DNA of 64,000 bases from Duganella flavida. Its GTDB lineage: Bacteria > Pseudomonadota > Gammaproteobacteria > Burkholderiales > Burkholderiaceae_D. The notes under the pieces are model-generated. The model did no database searches, had not been told where the DNA came from, and saw only the letters and a list, made by a program, of their open reading frames with translations. Positions 17,555 to 27,282 of the stretch are shown piece by piece (position 1 is the first letter of the stretch; every line of letters starts with the position of its first letter). Location of the stretch: NCBI RefSeq assembly GCF_009857445.1, contig NZ_WWCN01000009.1:124001-188000 (forward strand). Reading direction: 5' to 3'. Both the position numbers and the translations under genes were made by a program.

Positions 17555-18853
17555 ATGAAGTTGAAACCGTTCGCGTTTGCAGTGCTGGGTTTGATGTTGG
17601 GCGCTGCGCGCGCCGAGGGACTCTCGCCCGCCGAGCAAAAAATCGTCGCCGAGGTGAAGGCGCATTCGGCGCAAGGCTTGCAGCTGCTGGAACGCTCGGT
17701 CAACATCAACAGCGGCACCATGAACCATGACGGCGTGCGCGCGGTGGGCAGACTGTTTGATGAGCAGTTCCTGTCGCTGGGATTCAAGACGCGCTGGTCT
17801 TCCATGCCGGCCACCATGCAGCGCGCCGGCCACCTGATCGCCACGCGCGAGGGCAAGCAGGGCAAGCGCCTGCTGCTGATCGGCCATCTCGATACGGTGT
17901 TTGAAAAAGATAGCCAGGTGCAGCTGTGGCAGCGCAATGGTGACCGCGTGCGCGGCCAGGGCGTCAACGATATGAAGGGCGGCGATGTGATTATCATCGA
18001 AGCGCTGCGCGCCCTGCATCGCGTCGGCGCTTTGGATAACACCAACATCACGGTGGTGTTCAGCGGCGATGAGGAAAATGCCGGCGAGCCTATCGAGGTC
18101 TCGCGCGCCGATATGGTGAACGCCGCAAAACACAGCGACATCGCCCTTGCCTTCGAAGGCACGGTGCGCAACAAGGACGGCAAGGACACCGGCACCATCG
18201 GCCGCCGCGCTTCGTCGTCGTGGCAGTTGAAGGTGAGCGGCAAGCAAGGCCACTCCAGCGGCATCTTCACCGAAGGCGCAGGCTATGGCGCAATCTACGA
18301 AACGGCGCGCATTCTCGACGCCTTCCGCCAGCAGCTGCGCGAACCTGACCTGACCTACAGCCCGGGCCTGATTGTCGGCGGCACGGACGCCAGCACCAAC
18401 GCGCTTGGCACCACCGGTCAAGCGGCCGGCAAGGACAATGTGATTTCGCGCACCGCTACCGTCGAAGGCGATTTGCGCTACCTGAGTTACGAACAGCGCG
18501 ACCGCGTGCATGCCAAGATGAAGTCCATCGCGTCGCAGAACCTGCCGGGCACCAGCGCCAGCATCACCTTCCACGATGCGTATCCGCCGATGTCGCCGAC
18601 CGACGGCAACCTCGCGGTGCTGAAGGTCTACTCACAAGCCAGCAAGGATGCAGGACTGGGCGAGATCCCTGCACTGCCGCCGGGCCAGCGCGGCGCGGGC
18701 GACGTGCAGTTCGTCGCACCGCTGCTGGATAGCCTGGATGGATTGGGCGCCGTCGGCAACGGCGCCCACTCGCCGGATGAGGATCTGGAGATCGCGTCCA
18801 TCGAACGCGCCACCATCCGCACGGCGATCATGCTGTATCGCCTGACGCGTTAA
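17555..18853 (+). CDS. M20/M28-type metallopeptidase (glutamate carboxypeptidase-like), exported
   Basis: 432 aa with a signal peptide ending at ARAE. M20 motifs are in order: IGHLDTVF (zinc His and catalytic Asp), GVNDMKGG (bridging Asp), SGDEENAGEP (catalytic Glu pair), a dimerisation domain with KVSGKQGHSSG, and a C-terminal GNGAHSPDEDLE zinc His. The closest recognisable group is glutamate carboxypeptidase / CPG2. It likely hydrolyses N-acyl amino acids or small peptides in the periplasm. Its stop overlaps the stop of the convergent MFS remnant by 4 bases. Confidence 0.9.
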   Translation: MKLKPFAFAVLGLMLGAARAEGLSPAEQKIVAEVKAHSAQGLQLLERSVNINSGTMNHDGVRAVGRLFDEQFLSLGFKTRWSSMPATMQRAGHLIATREGKQGKRLLLIGHLDTVFEKDSQVQLWQRNGDRVRGQGVNDMKGGDVIIIEALRALHRVGALDNTNITVVFSGDEENAGEPIEVSRADMVNAAKHSDIALAFEGTVRNKDGKDTGTIGRRASSSWQLKVSGKQGHSSGIFTEGAGYGAIYETARILDAFRQQLREPDLTYSPGLIVGGTDASTNALGTTGQAAGKDNVISRTATVEGDLRYLSYEQRDRVHAKMKSIASQNLPGTSASITFHDAYPPMSPTDGNLAVLKVYSQASKDAGLGEIPALPPGQRGAGDVQFVAPLLDSLDGLGAVGNGAHSPDEDLEIASIERATIRTAIMLYRLTR

Positions 18854-19590
18854 TCCCTGCGGCGCGACACGGCCAGCAGCAAGGCCGCCGACAGGTAGCG
18901 TGGCAGCGCCTCGGTGGCCGCCGTGATGAACAGCGGCGTAGTCGACGCCACACCCACCGTCGCGATGCACATGCCGACCAGCGAAGGCACCCAGAACAAC
19001 AGTGCATACGTCGCGCCGATCATCAGGAAGTTAATCATCGCGTAGCCGTACACCACCTGTGACTTCAGCATGGCCCACACGCTGACCTTAGGCCGCGCCT
19101 TGTCCGACCAGCCAACCGCCATGTCGGCGCGCAGCAATTCCCGTTCTACTACATTCAGCCAGCGCGCCTGATCCGGCTTGTCGTCCAGATGCAGGAACAG
19201 CGCCACGCCAGGGAAGAAGCCCGCCTCAAACATGCCAAGCAGGAAGCGCATAAAATAGAACTGCGTTGGCGTCTTAACCGCCATCATCCCCGCTGCCACC
19301 GCACCCCATAGCACCATGATGCGCAACATGGTCTTGCGCGCGCCGATCTTCTCCAGCAGCAGATTGCTCGGCACCTCGCACAGAAAGTACCCGACAAAGA
19401 AGATACCAGCGCCAAGGCCATACACCGCATCGCTGAACTGCAGCGCGGACAGCATCTGCAGCTTGGCGTAGCCGATGTTGACCCGGTCCAGATACGACAC
19501 CAGATAGGCCAGCATCAGCAACGGCAGCAAGCGCCAGCTGATCTTGCGATACAGGCGGCTGAGTTGCGCGTCGGGGAGGTCGTTATTCAC
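18850..19590 (-). pseudogene. MFS (ACS-type) transporter with several in-frame internal deletions
   Basis: The frame is open for 246 aa, but the anion:cation symporter family is normally around 430. The first ~133 residues are normal (YLDRVNIGYAKLQM; FMRFLLGMFEAGFFPGVALFL). The sequence then jumps to DDKPDQARWL, losing roughly helices 5-6; after FWVPSLV it jumps to GMCIATVGVASTTPLF; then it jumps again to a hydrophobic tail ending SRRRD. Each jump keeps the frame. Such a protein should not fold as a transporter. Junctions are near 19190, 18975 and 18927 and were judged against family knowledge only. Confidence 0.7.
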
Positions 19591-19626
19591 CGTCTTTTTT
19601 ACAAAAAATGATTTTTGCCGGCGTGT

Positions 19627-19956
19627 TTAAGATTCGCTGGTAGCTTCGATGGCGCGGCGCGACCATGACAGCAATTGCTCGGGATCGTCGAGCAGGAATT
19701 CGGGGGCGGTGTAGAACTTGCGGACGGTGATTTTGCCCTTCTTCGTGTTGTACTTGAAGGGTTGGGCGCCGGCGGCTTCGAAGTCGGGGCGGGTGATATC
19801 GTTGACGCGCAGATAGAGGGTGCTGCCGATCACCCACGCGAACTGGTGGCCGTGGTAGTTGATCGCCTGACCGCCAAAAAAGCTCCCGGAACTCAGGAAG
19901 CCAAGTGGCGCAAGCTGTTCTTTGATGTAGCTGACAAATTCCGCGTTGGCGGCCAT
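19627..19956 (-). CDS. TfoX/Sxy N-terminal domain protein
   Basis: 109 aa. The fold pattern matches TfoX-N (SYIKEQLAPLGFLSSGSFFGGQAINYHGHQFAWV... LYLRVND... PFKYNTKKGKI). Proteins with only this domain are widespread and not all regulate competence, so its job is uncertain. It lies between the truncated MFS gene and the PDH operon, separated from the latter by a terminator-like hairpin. Confidence 0.82.
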   Translation of the reverse strand: MAANAEFVSYIKEQLAPLGFLSSGSFFGGQAINYHGHQFAWVIGSTLYLRVNDITRPDFEAAGAQPFKYNTKKGKITVRKFYTAPEFLLDDPEQLLSWSRRAIEATSES

Positions 19957-19970
19957 GCGCGTCTCCCAAT

Positions 19971-19999
19971 AAAAAAAGCCGGGAACAAGTCCCGGCTTT
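19971..19999 (-). terminator. Terminator of the aceE-aceF-lpdA operon
   Basis: Stem GCCGGGA/TCCCGGC (19978-19984 with 19990-19996), extended by AAA/TTT, with a 5-base loop; on the minus strand it is followed by seven T. It lies 15 bases after the lpdA stop codon. Confidence 0.9.
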
Positions 20000-20013
20000 C
20001 ATGATACTGCAGC

Positions 20014-21792
20014 TTAGCGCTTGCGCGGTGGAGGCAGGTCGGTGCAGACGCCTTCGTACACTTCCGCCGCCATACCAATCGACTCGCCCAGCGTAGGGTG
20101 CGGGTGGATGGTTTTGCCGATGTCGGTGCCGTCGCAGCCCATCTCGATCGCCAGTGCGATCTCGCCGATCATGTCGCCAGCGTGGGTGCCGACGATGGTG
20201 CCGCCGATGATGCGGTGGGTCTCAGCGTCGAACAGCAGCTTGGTGAAGCCTTCGGCGCGGCCATTGGCCACGGCGCGGCCGCTCGCTGCCCAAGGGAAGA
20301 GGCCCTTCTCGACCTTGATGCCCTTGGCTTTCGCTTCATCTTCGGTAATGCCGGCCCATGCCACCTCCGGATCGGTGTAAGCCACCGATGGAATCACCTT
20401 CACGTCGAAGTGCGACTTTTGGCCTGCTGCCGCTTCCGCAGCGACGTGGCCTTCGTGCACGGCCTTGTGCGCCAGCATAGGCTGCCCCACCAGGTCACCG
20501 ATGGCGAAGATGTTAGGCACGTTGGTGCGCATCTGGCTGTCGACCGGAATGAAGCCGCGATCGCTCACTGCCACACCAGCCTTGTCGGCGGCCAGCTTCT
20601 TGCCGTTCGGGCTGCGGCCCACGGCCACCAGTACCAGGTCGTAGACTTGCGGTGCAGGTGCAGTAGCACCGGCTTCCGCAGCTTCGAACGTGACCTTGAT
20701 CCCTTCCGGCAGCGCTTCAACGCCAACGGTTTTGGTCTTGGTCATGATGTTGTCGAAGCGGGCTTCGTTGTACTTCTGCCAGACTTTAACTGCATCGCGG
20801 TCCGCGCCTTGCATCAAGCCGTCCATCATTTCGACCACGTCGATGCGCGCGCCGAAGGTGGAATACACGGTGGCCATTTCCAGGCCGATGATGCCGCCGC
20901 CGATCACCAGCATGCGTTTCGGGATCTGACGCAGTTCCAGCGCGCCGGTCGAATCGACGATACGTGGATCTTCCGGCACGAAAGGCAGCTTCACGACCGC
21001 CGAACCAGCAGCGATGATGGCCTGCTTGAACTGCACCACCTTCTTGGTGCCGTCTTTAGCAGTGACTTCGATGTGGTTCGCGCTCAGGAACTGGCCGACG
21101 CCAACAACCACTTGGGTCTTGCGTGCTTTGGCCATACCGGCCAGACCACCGGTCATGTTCTTGATAACGCCTTCCTTGTACTTGCGTACCTGGTCGATGT
21201 CGATAGTCGGCTTGGTGAAGGTCACGCCGGTGTTGGACATGTGCGAGGTTTCGTCGATCACGGATGCCACGTGCAGCAGTGCTTTCGATGGGATGCAACC
21301 CACGTTCAGGCACACGCCGCCCAGCGTTTCGTAACGTTCGACGATCACAGTGTTCATGCCCAGGTCCGCAGCGCGGAAGGCAGCCGAGTAGCCGCCAGGA
21401 CCGCCGCCCAGAACCATCATGTCGCATTCAACGTCAACCTGGCCGGTGTAGCTGCTACCGGCTGGTGCGACGATTGGTGCGGCCGGCGCTGGCGCTGCGG
21501 CGGCAGGAGCCGCCGCAGGAGCCGCAGCAGGAGCAGGTGCCGCAGCAGCAGCGCCAGCGGAAGCTTCGACCACCAACATGATCGAACCTTCCTTGACCTT
21601 GTCGCCCACCTTGACGCGCAGTTCTTTCACGACGCCGGCGTGCGACGAAGGCACTTCCATGCTGGCCTTGTCCGATTCCACGGTGATCAGCGACTGGTCA
21701 ACCGCAACCGTATCGCCTACCTTGACCATCAACTCAATAACTTCTACCTCTGCGAAGTCGCCGATATTCGGCACTTTTACTTCTGTGCTCAT
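20014..21792 (-). CDS. lpdA: Dihydrolipoyl dehydrogenase with N-terminal lipoyl domain (PDH E3)
   Basis: 592 aa. Residues 1-75 are a lipoyl domain with the lipoylated Lys in [11 protein letters not shown], then an Ala/Pro linker to about 115. The flavoprotein part follows: FAD loop [17 protein letters not shown], redox-active [16 protein letters not shown] loop [12 protein letters not shown], and FAD site [16 protein letters not shown]. It reoxidises dihydrolipoamide on E2 and makes NADH. E3 fused to its own lipoyl domain is a known betaproteobacterial arrangement. It is third in the PDH operon, 9 bases after aceF. Confidence 0.97.
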   Translation of the reverse strand: MSTEVKVPNIGDFAEVEVIELMVKVGDTVAVDQSLITVESDKASMEVPSSHAGVVKELRVKVGDKVKEGSIMLVVEASAGAAAAAPAPAAAPAAAPAAAAPAPAAPIVAPAGSSYTGQVDVECDMMVLGGGPGGYSAAFRAADLGMNTVIVERYETLGGVCLNVGCIPSKALLHVASVIDETSHMSNTGVTFTKPTIDIDQVRKYKEGVIKNMTGGLAGMAKARKTQVVVGVGQFLSANHIEVTAKDGTKKVVQFKQAIIAAGSAVVKLPFVPEDPRIVDSTGALELRQIPKRMLVIGGGIIGLEMATVYSTFGARIDVVEMMDGLMQGADRDAVKVWQKYNEARFDNIMTKTKTVGVEALPEGIKVTFEAAEAGATAPAPQVYDLVLVAVGRSPNGKKLAADKAGVAVSDRGFIPVDSQMRTNVPNIFAIGDLVGQPMLAHKAVHEGHVAAEAAAGQKSHFDVKVIPSVAYTDPEVAWAGITEDEAKAKGIKVEKGLFPWAASGRAVANGRAEGFTKLLFDAETHRIIGGTIVGTHAGDMIGEIALAIEMGCDGTDIGKTIHPHPTLGESIGMAAEVYEGVCTDLPPPRKR

Positions 21793-21801
21793 AGTGGCTC
21801 C

Positions 21802-23466
21802 TTACAGCAGAATTTTACGCATGTCGCCGAGCACTTCGCTCAGGTACACGGAGAAGCGCGCGCCCATCGCGCCATCGACCACGCGGTGGTCGTAGGACAG
21901 CGAGGTGCCCATCATCAGGCGTGGCTGGAACGCTTTGCCATCCCACACCGGCTTGATCGACGCCTTGGACAAGCCCAGGATCGCCACTTCCGGCGCATTC
22001 ACGATCGGCGTGAAGTGCGTGCCACCGATACCGCCCAGCGACGAGATGGTGAAGGTCGCGCCTTGCATGTCGGTCGGTTTCAGCTTGCCTTCGCGAGCTT
22101 GCAGCGACAGGTCGGTCATCTCTTTAGCGATCTGCGTAACCGATTTCTGGTCGGCGTTTTTGATCACTGGGACTACCAGGCCGTTCGGCGTATCAGCAGC
22201 GAAGCCGATGTTGTAGTACTTCTTCAGGATCAGGTTCTCGCCCTTCGCGTCCAGCGACGAGTTAAAGGTCGGGAATTTCTTCAGCGCGGCAACCGATGCC
22301 TTGATCACGAATGCCAGCATGGTGAGCTTGGTGGCGTCCTTGTTCTTGGCGGTAGCGGCGTTGGATTCAACGCGGAAGGCTTCCAGGTCGGTGATATCGG
22401 CGTCGTCGAATTGCGTGACGTGTGGGATCTGCACCCAGTTGCGGTGCAGGTTAGGACCGGAGATCTTCTTGATGCGCGACAGAGGCAGCAGTTCGGTTTC
22501 GCCGAATTTGCTGAAGTCCAGCGACGGCCATGGCAGCACACTGAAGTTACCACCGCCACCGACGGCGCCACCAGCAGCGCCCGAAGGAGCAGCCACGGTG
22601 CCGGCCATCACACCTTTGACGAAGTTCTGGATGTCGATCTGGGTGATACGGCCTTTAGGACCGGAGCCTGGCACTTTACCCAGATCCACGCCCAGTTCGC
22701 GGGCGAACTTGCGGATCGATGGCGATGCGTGGGCCAGTTTGCCGGTTTGGACCGAGCCCTGGGAGGCAAGGGCAGCGGCTGGTGCAGCAACTGGTGCAGG
22801 GGCTGCGGCCGGTGCGGCTGCTGGAGCAGCGGCTGGCGCCGGAGCGGCGGCAGCAGGTGCTGCGGCTGGGCCATCAACTGCGTCTACAACAAACACGATC
22901 GAGCCCATGGCAACTTTGTCGCCAACTTTGACTTTCACTTCTTTGACCACACCGGCGTGCGACGATGGGATTTCCATCGAGGCCTTGTCCGATTCAACGG
23001 TCAACAGCGATTGATCGACCTTGATGGTGTCGCCAACTTTGACCATCACTTCGATGACTTCTACTTCTTTGAAGTCGCCGATGTCAGGCACTTTGACGTC
23101 GACCGGGCCGGCGGCGGCAGCCGGCGCCGCGGCAGGAGCCGACGCAGGTGCAGCAGCAGGTGCTGGAGCGGCAGCAGCAGGGGCGGCGGCAGGTGCAGCA
23201 GGTGCAGCAGGGGCAGCAGCGCCAGCGCCGTCAGCTTCCAGCAGCAGTACCAGCGAGCCCATAGCGACCTTCTCGCCGACCTTCACTTTGATTTCTTTCA
23301 CCACACCGGCGGCCGACGATGGAATTTCCATCGAGGCCTTATCCGATTCAACGGTAATCAGCGACTGGTCTACTTTGATCGTGTCGCCGACTTTAATCAT
23401 CAGCTCAATGATTTCAACTTCCTTGAAATCACCGATATCCGGGACTTTAACTTCCACAATGCTCAT
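21802..23466 (-). CDS. aceF: Dihydrolipoyllysine acetyltransferase (PDH E2)
   Basis: 554 aa. Two lipoyl domains (about residues 1-75 and 117-190), each with a DKASMEIPS lysine motif, are separated by Ala/Pro linkers; a peripheral-subunit binding domain (ASPSIRKFARELGVDLGKVPGSGPKGRI) lies near 245-285 and the catalytic domain at about 325-554 has the active-site SYDHRVVDGA. It transfers acetyl to CoA and forms the core of the complex. The two lipoyl coding segments are near-repeats at DNA level. It sits between aceE and lpdA. Confidence 0.97.
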   Translation of the reverse strand: MSIVEVKVPDIGDFKEVEIIELMIKVGDTIKVDQSLITVESDKASMEIPSSAAGVVKEIKVKVGEKVAMGSLVLLLEADGAGAAAPAAPAAPAAAPAAAAPAPAAAPASAPAAAPAAAAGPVDVKVPDIGDFKEVEVIEVMVKVGDTIKVDQSLLTVESDKASMEIPSSHAGVVKEVKVKVGDKVAMGSIVFVVDAVDGPAAAPAAAAPAPAAAPAAAPAAAPAPVAAPAAALASQGSVQTGKLAHASPSIRKFARELGVDLGKVPGSGPKGRITQIDIQNFVKGVMAGTVAAPSGAAGGAVGGGGNFSVLPWPSLDFSKFGETELLPLSRIKKISGPNLHRNWVQIPHVTQFDDADITDLEAFRVESNAATAKNKDATKLTMLAFVIKASVAALKKFPTFNSSLDAKGENLILKKYYNIGFAADTPNGLVVPVIKNADQKSVTQIAKEMTDLSLQAREGKLKPTDMQGATFTISSLGGIGGTHFTPIVNAPEVAILGLSKASIKPVWDGKAFQPRLMMGTSLSYDHRVVDGAMGARFSVYLSEVLGDMRKILL

Positions 23467-23497
23467 AGCGTTTGCTCCGTTTCTTTTTCTCAGCGGA

Positions 23498-26188
23498 TTA
23501 TTGGGTCACCGGATTTGGCTTGTTCGGATCGAGGTTGTACTTGGCGATTGCCTGCTCAACCACTTTCACGTCAACTTTGCCTTCTTCAGACAGAGATTTC
23601 AGCGCAGCGACCACGATGTAGTAGCGGTTCACTTCGAAGAATTCACGCAGCTTGGCGCGGCTGTCCGAACGGCCGAAACCATCGGTGCCCAGCACACGGT
23701 AGGTGCGGTCTTTCGGAATGAAGGCACGGATCTGCTCAGCAAACGCACGCATGTAGTCGGTGGTCGCGACGATCGGGCCACTGGTGTCCTTCAGCAGCTG
23801 CGTCACGTACGGCACGCGTTGCTCTTTGCTTGGGTTGACCAGGTTCCAGCGCTCAGCATCCTGGCCATCACGGGCCACCAGGGTCAGCGAAGGAGCGGAC
23901 CATACATCAGCAGCGATGTTCCAGTCGTTCTTCAGCAGTTCAGCGGCGAAGATCGATTCACGCAGGATGGTGCCCGAGCCAATCAGCTGCACGCGCTGCT
24001 TGGCGCTCTTGTCACCTTCCTGCAGCAGGTACATACCTTTCAGGATGCCCTCTTCCTGGCCTGGCTTGATGCCTGGGTGAGCGTAGTTCTCGTTCATGAT
24101 GGTGATGTAGTAGAAGACGTCTTCCTGGTCTTCCACCATACGGCGCATACCGTCCTGGATAATCACTGCCACTTCGTGACCGAAGGTCGGGTCGTACGGC
24201 ATGCAGTTCGGCACAGCAGCTGCGAACAGGTGGCTATGGCCATCTTCGTGCTGCAGGCCTTCGCCATTCAGCGTGGTACGGCCAGCGGTGCCGCCCATCA
24301 GGAAGCCGCGAGCGCGCATGTCGGCAGCAGCCCATACCAGGTCGCCGATACGCTGCATACCAAACATCGAGTAGTAGGTATAGAACGGAATCATCACGCG
24401 GTTGTTGGTCGAATACGAGGTCGCAGCAGCGATCCACGAGCTCATACCACCGGCTTCATTGATACCCTCTTGCAGGATCTGGCCGGCCTTGTCTTCGCGG
24501 TAGTACATCACCTGGTCTTTGTCGACTGGCTCGTACAACTGGCCTTGCTGGTTGAAGATACCAACTTGACGGAACAGGCCTTCCATACCGAAGGTACGCG
24601 ATTCATCGACCAGTACTGGCACGATACGCGGACCAACGCTAGCATCCTTCAGCAGCGTGGTCAGGATACGCACGTAAGCCTGGGTCGACGATACTTCACG
24701 GCCTTCTGCGGTGGCATCCAGTACGTTCTGGAATGCGGTCAGCGGTGGCACGGTCAGTTTTTCGTCAGCTTGCTGGCGACGGGCTGGCAGGTAGCCGCCC
24801 AGCGCAGCACGGCGTTCGTGCAGGTACTTGATCTCAGGCGCGTCATCGGCTGGCTTGTAGAACGGGATGTCGGCCAGTTGGTCGTCCGGGATAGGGATCG
24901 AGTAGCGGTCGCGCATTTCGCGCACTGCTTCGTCGGTCAGCTTTTTGGTGTTGTGCGCGGTGTTGCGTGCTTCGCCGTGCTTGCCCATGCCGAAGCCCTT
25001 GATGGTTTTCACCAGCAGGACGGTCGGTTGGCCTTTGTGTTCTTGCGCGACTTTGAACGCAGCGTAGATTTTGTGCGGATCGTGACCACCGCGGGTCAGG
25101 CGCCAGATGTCGTCGTCGGTCATGTTGGCGACCATCTCCAGCAGCTTTGGATGCTTGCCGAAGAAGTGCTTACGCACGTAGGCGCCGTCTTTCGCTTTGT
25201 AGTTCTGGTATTCGCCATCGACGGTTTCCATCATCACTTTGCGCAGGATGCCTTCTTTATCCTTTTGCAGCAGGGCGTCCCAACCCGGGCCCCAGATAAC
25301 TTTGACCACGTTCCAGCCGGCGCCACGGAATTCGCCTTCCAGCTCTTGAATGATCTTGCCGTTGCCGCGCACTGGACCATCCAGACGTTGCAGGTTGCAG
25401 TTGACCACGATAACCAGGTTGTCCAGCTTCTCGCGCGCGGCCATGCCGATAGCGCCCAGCGATTCTGGTTCGTCCATCTCGCCGTCGCCGCAGAATGCCC
25501 AGACTTTACGGTCGGTGGTGTCGGCGATCGAGCGGGCGTGCAGGTACTTCAGGAAGCGCGCTTGATAGATCGCCATCAGCGGGCCTAGGCCCATGGACAC
25601 GGTTGGGAACTGCCAGAAGTTCGGCATCAGTTTCGGGTGCGGATACGACGACAGGCCGCCACCGTCAACTTCGCGACGGAAATGCAGCAGCTGGTCTTCG
25701 GTCAGGCGGCCTTCCAGGAACGCGCGGGCGTAGACGCCTGGCGACGAGTGGCCCTGGATGTACAGCAGGTCGCCGCCGTGGTTTTCGCTAGGAGCTTTCC
25801 AGAAGTGGTTAAAGCCGATGCCCAGCATGTTGGCCAGCGAGGCGAACGAGGACAGGTGGCCACCGAGGTCGCCGTCAACGCGGTTGGCCTTGACGACCAT
25901 CGCCATGGCGTTCCAGCGCATCCACGAGCGCAGCTTCTCTTCGTACTCCAGGTTCCCTGGGCAGTGTTGTTCCTGCTCCAGCGGAATGGTGTTGACGTAT
26001 GCGGTGTTAGCGGAGAATGGAATATCGGAACCGCTCTGGCGAGCCAGGTCAATCAGGCGCTCCATCAGGTAGTGAGCACGTTCAGGGCCCTCTTGTTCCA
26101 GCACTGCAGCCAGTGCGTCCAACCATTCTTTGGTTTCTTGCGAATCAGGGTCGGTGTAGGCCGTTACCTGGTCAAGTTGAGCTGACAT
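23498..26188 (-). CDS. aceE: Pyruvate dehydrogenase E1 component, homodimeric
   Basis: 896 aa, the normal size for homodimeric E1. The thiamine-diphosphate motif GDGEMDEPES followed by NCNLQRLDGPVRGN is present, as are the N-terminal EYEEKLRSWMRWNAMAMV and the C-terminal transketolase-like region (LGTDGFGRSDSRAKLREFFEV). It decarboxylates pyruvate and acetylates the lipoyl groups of E2. A GGAGA site precedes the ATG. First gene of the operon, with a promoter 64 bases upstream. Confidence 0.97.
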   Translation of the reverse strand: MSAQLDQVTAYTDPDSQETKEWLDALAAVLEQEGPERAHYLMERLIDLARQSGSDIPFSANTAYVNTIPLEQEQHCPGNLEYEEKLRSWMRWNAMAMVVKANRVDGDLGGHLSSFASLANMLGIGFNHFWKAPSENHGGDLLYIQGHSSPGVYARAFLEGRLTEDQLLHFRREVDGGGLSSYPHPKLMPNFWQFPTVSMGLGPLMAIYQARFLKYLHARSIADTTDRKVWAFCGDGEMDEPESLGAIGMAAREKLDNLVIVVNCNLQRLDGPVRGNGKIIQELEGEFRGAGWNVVKVIWGPGWDALLQKDKEGILRKVMMETVDGEYQNYKAKDGAYVRKHFFGKHPKLLEMVANMTDDDIWRLTRGGHDPHKIYAAFKVAQEHKGQPTVLLVKTIKGFGMGKHGEARNTAHNTKKLTDEAVREMRDRYSIPIPDDQLADIPFYKPADDAPEIKYLHERRAALGGYLPARRQQADEKLTVPPLTAFQNVLDATAEGREVSSTQAYVRILTTLLKDASVGPRIVPVLVDESRTFGMEGLFRQVGIFNQQGQLYEPVDKDQVMYYREDKAGQILQEGINEAGGMSSWIAAATSYSTNNRVMIPFYTYYSMFGMQRIGDLVWAAADMRARGFLMGGTAGRTTLNGEGLQHEDGHSHLFAAAVPNCMPYDPTFGHEVAVIIQDGMRRMVEDQEDVFYYITIMNENYAHPGIKPGQEEGILKGMYLLQEGDKSAKQRVQLIGSGTILRESIFAAELLKNDWNIAADVWSAPSLTLVARDGQDAERWNLVNPSKEQRVPYVTQLLKDTSGPIVATTDYMRAFAEQIRAFIPKDRTYRVLGTDGFGRSDSRAKLREFFEVNRYYIVVAALKSLSEEGKVDVKVVEQAIAKYNLDPNKPNPVTQ

Positions 26189-26251
26189 GTATTAAGTCTC
26201 CTGAGTTGAGAGTTCGCTGATTATTTACTAATACTTCGATGACGTGTGAGG

Positions 26252-26280
26252 ATTCTATCAGTGTATTTAGGCTTTTTCAA
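26252..26280 (-). promoter_or_regulatory. Sigma-70 promoter of the PDH operon
   Basis: On the minus strand, -35 TTGAAA (26280-26275) and -10 TAGAAT (26257-26252) are separated by 17 bases, 64 bases upstream of the aceE start. No clear PdhR or other operator was recognised. Confidence 0.65.
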
Positions 26281-26419
26281 ATTACGATAAGGCATTCCAT
26301 ATTATGAAATCACCCTATGAAAATCTTGTGCGGCGCAGCATGCGCGAAACGCCAAAAACGAGGCGGGATGCGCCCTCCGGCCTTATAATCCTGCTTTCCT
26401 CTACCAACCTGTGTAAATC

Positions 26420-27265
26420 ATGTCTGCTCAACTGATCGACGGCGTCGCCCTCTCCAAAAAACTGCGTGCGGAAATTGCTGCACGTGCTGCCACCCTCACC
26501 GCCCAAGGCAAACAGCCGGGCCTGGCTGTGATTATTGTCGGCGACGATCCGGCCAGCCATGTGTATGTACGCAACAAGGTCAAGGCCTGCGAGGATGCGG
26601 GTTTCTTCTCGCTCAAGGACCAGTACCCGGCCGACCTGAGCGAAGCGGCCCTGCTGGCCCGCATCGACGAGCTGAACGCCGATCCGAAGATCCACGGCAT
26701 CCTGGTACAAATGCCGCTGCCTAAGCATATTGATCCGCACAAGGTTATCGAGGCAATCTCCGTTAAGAAGGACGTGGACGGTTACGCCGTGCTGAGCGCC
26801 GGCGAGCTGATGACCGGCCTGGACGGCTTCCGTCCATGCACCCCGTACGGCTGCATGAAGCTGATCGAAAGCACCGGTGTGGACCTGCGCGGCAAGCATG
26901 CTGTTGTTATCGGTCGCTCCAACACCGTTGGCAAACCAATGGCGCTGCTGCTCTTGCAAGCCAACGCCACCGTCACCATCTGCCATAGTGCGACTCCGGA
27001 TATTGGCGTGTACACCCGCCAGGCTGACGTAGTCGTGGCTGCAACCGGCCGCCGTAACACCTTGACTGCTGATATGGTGAAACCGGGCGCGATCGTGATC
27101 GACGTCGGCATCAACCGTAACGACGAAGGCAAGCTGTGTGGCGACGTGGACTTCGACGGCATCAAGGAAGTGGCATCGCACATCACGCCAGTACCAGGCG
27201 GCGTGGGCCCGATGACCATTACCATGCTGTTGATGAACACGGTGGAAGCAGCCGAGCGCACCTAA
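26420..27265 (+). CDS. folD: Bifunctional methylenetetrahydrofolate dehydrogenase/cyclohydrolase
   Basis: 281 aa, full length. Conserved FolD features include [14 protein letters not shown] (catalytic Lys region), [13 protein letters not shown], the DVDGY segment, [14 protein letters not shown] (NADP site) and the C-terminal [15 protein letters not shown]. It interconverts methylene-, methenyl- and formyl-tetrahydrofolate in the cytosol. Divergent from aceE; oligopeptidase A follows after 17 bases, so the two are probably co-transcribed. Confidence 0.97.
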   Translation: MSAQLIDGVALSKKLRAEIAARAATLTAQGKQPGLAVIIVGDDPASHVYVRNKVKACEDAGFFSLKDQYPADLSEAALLARIDELNADPKIHGILVQMPLPKHIDPHKVIEAISVKKDVDGYAVLSAGELMTGLDGFRPCTPYGCMKLIESTGVDLRGKHAVVIGRSNTVGKPMALLLLQANATVTICHSATPDIGVYTRQADVVVAATGRRNTLTADMVKPGAIVIDVGINRNDEGKLCGDVDFDGIKEVASHITPVPGGVGPMTITMLLMNTVEAAERT

Positions 27266-27282
27266 CTAACACAGGAACCAAG

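Noticed and set aside
22740..23230. Short repeated units resembling a repeat array
   Set aside because: These are Ala/Pro linkers and duplicated lipoyl domains within aceF, not CRISPR or satellite DNA.
20098..23721. 1207-codon open frame on the plus strand antisense to lpdA and aceF
   Set aside because: The opposite strand carries unmistakable PDH genes; the long frame is a by-product of GC-biased third positions.
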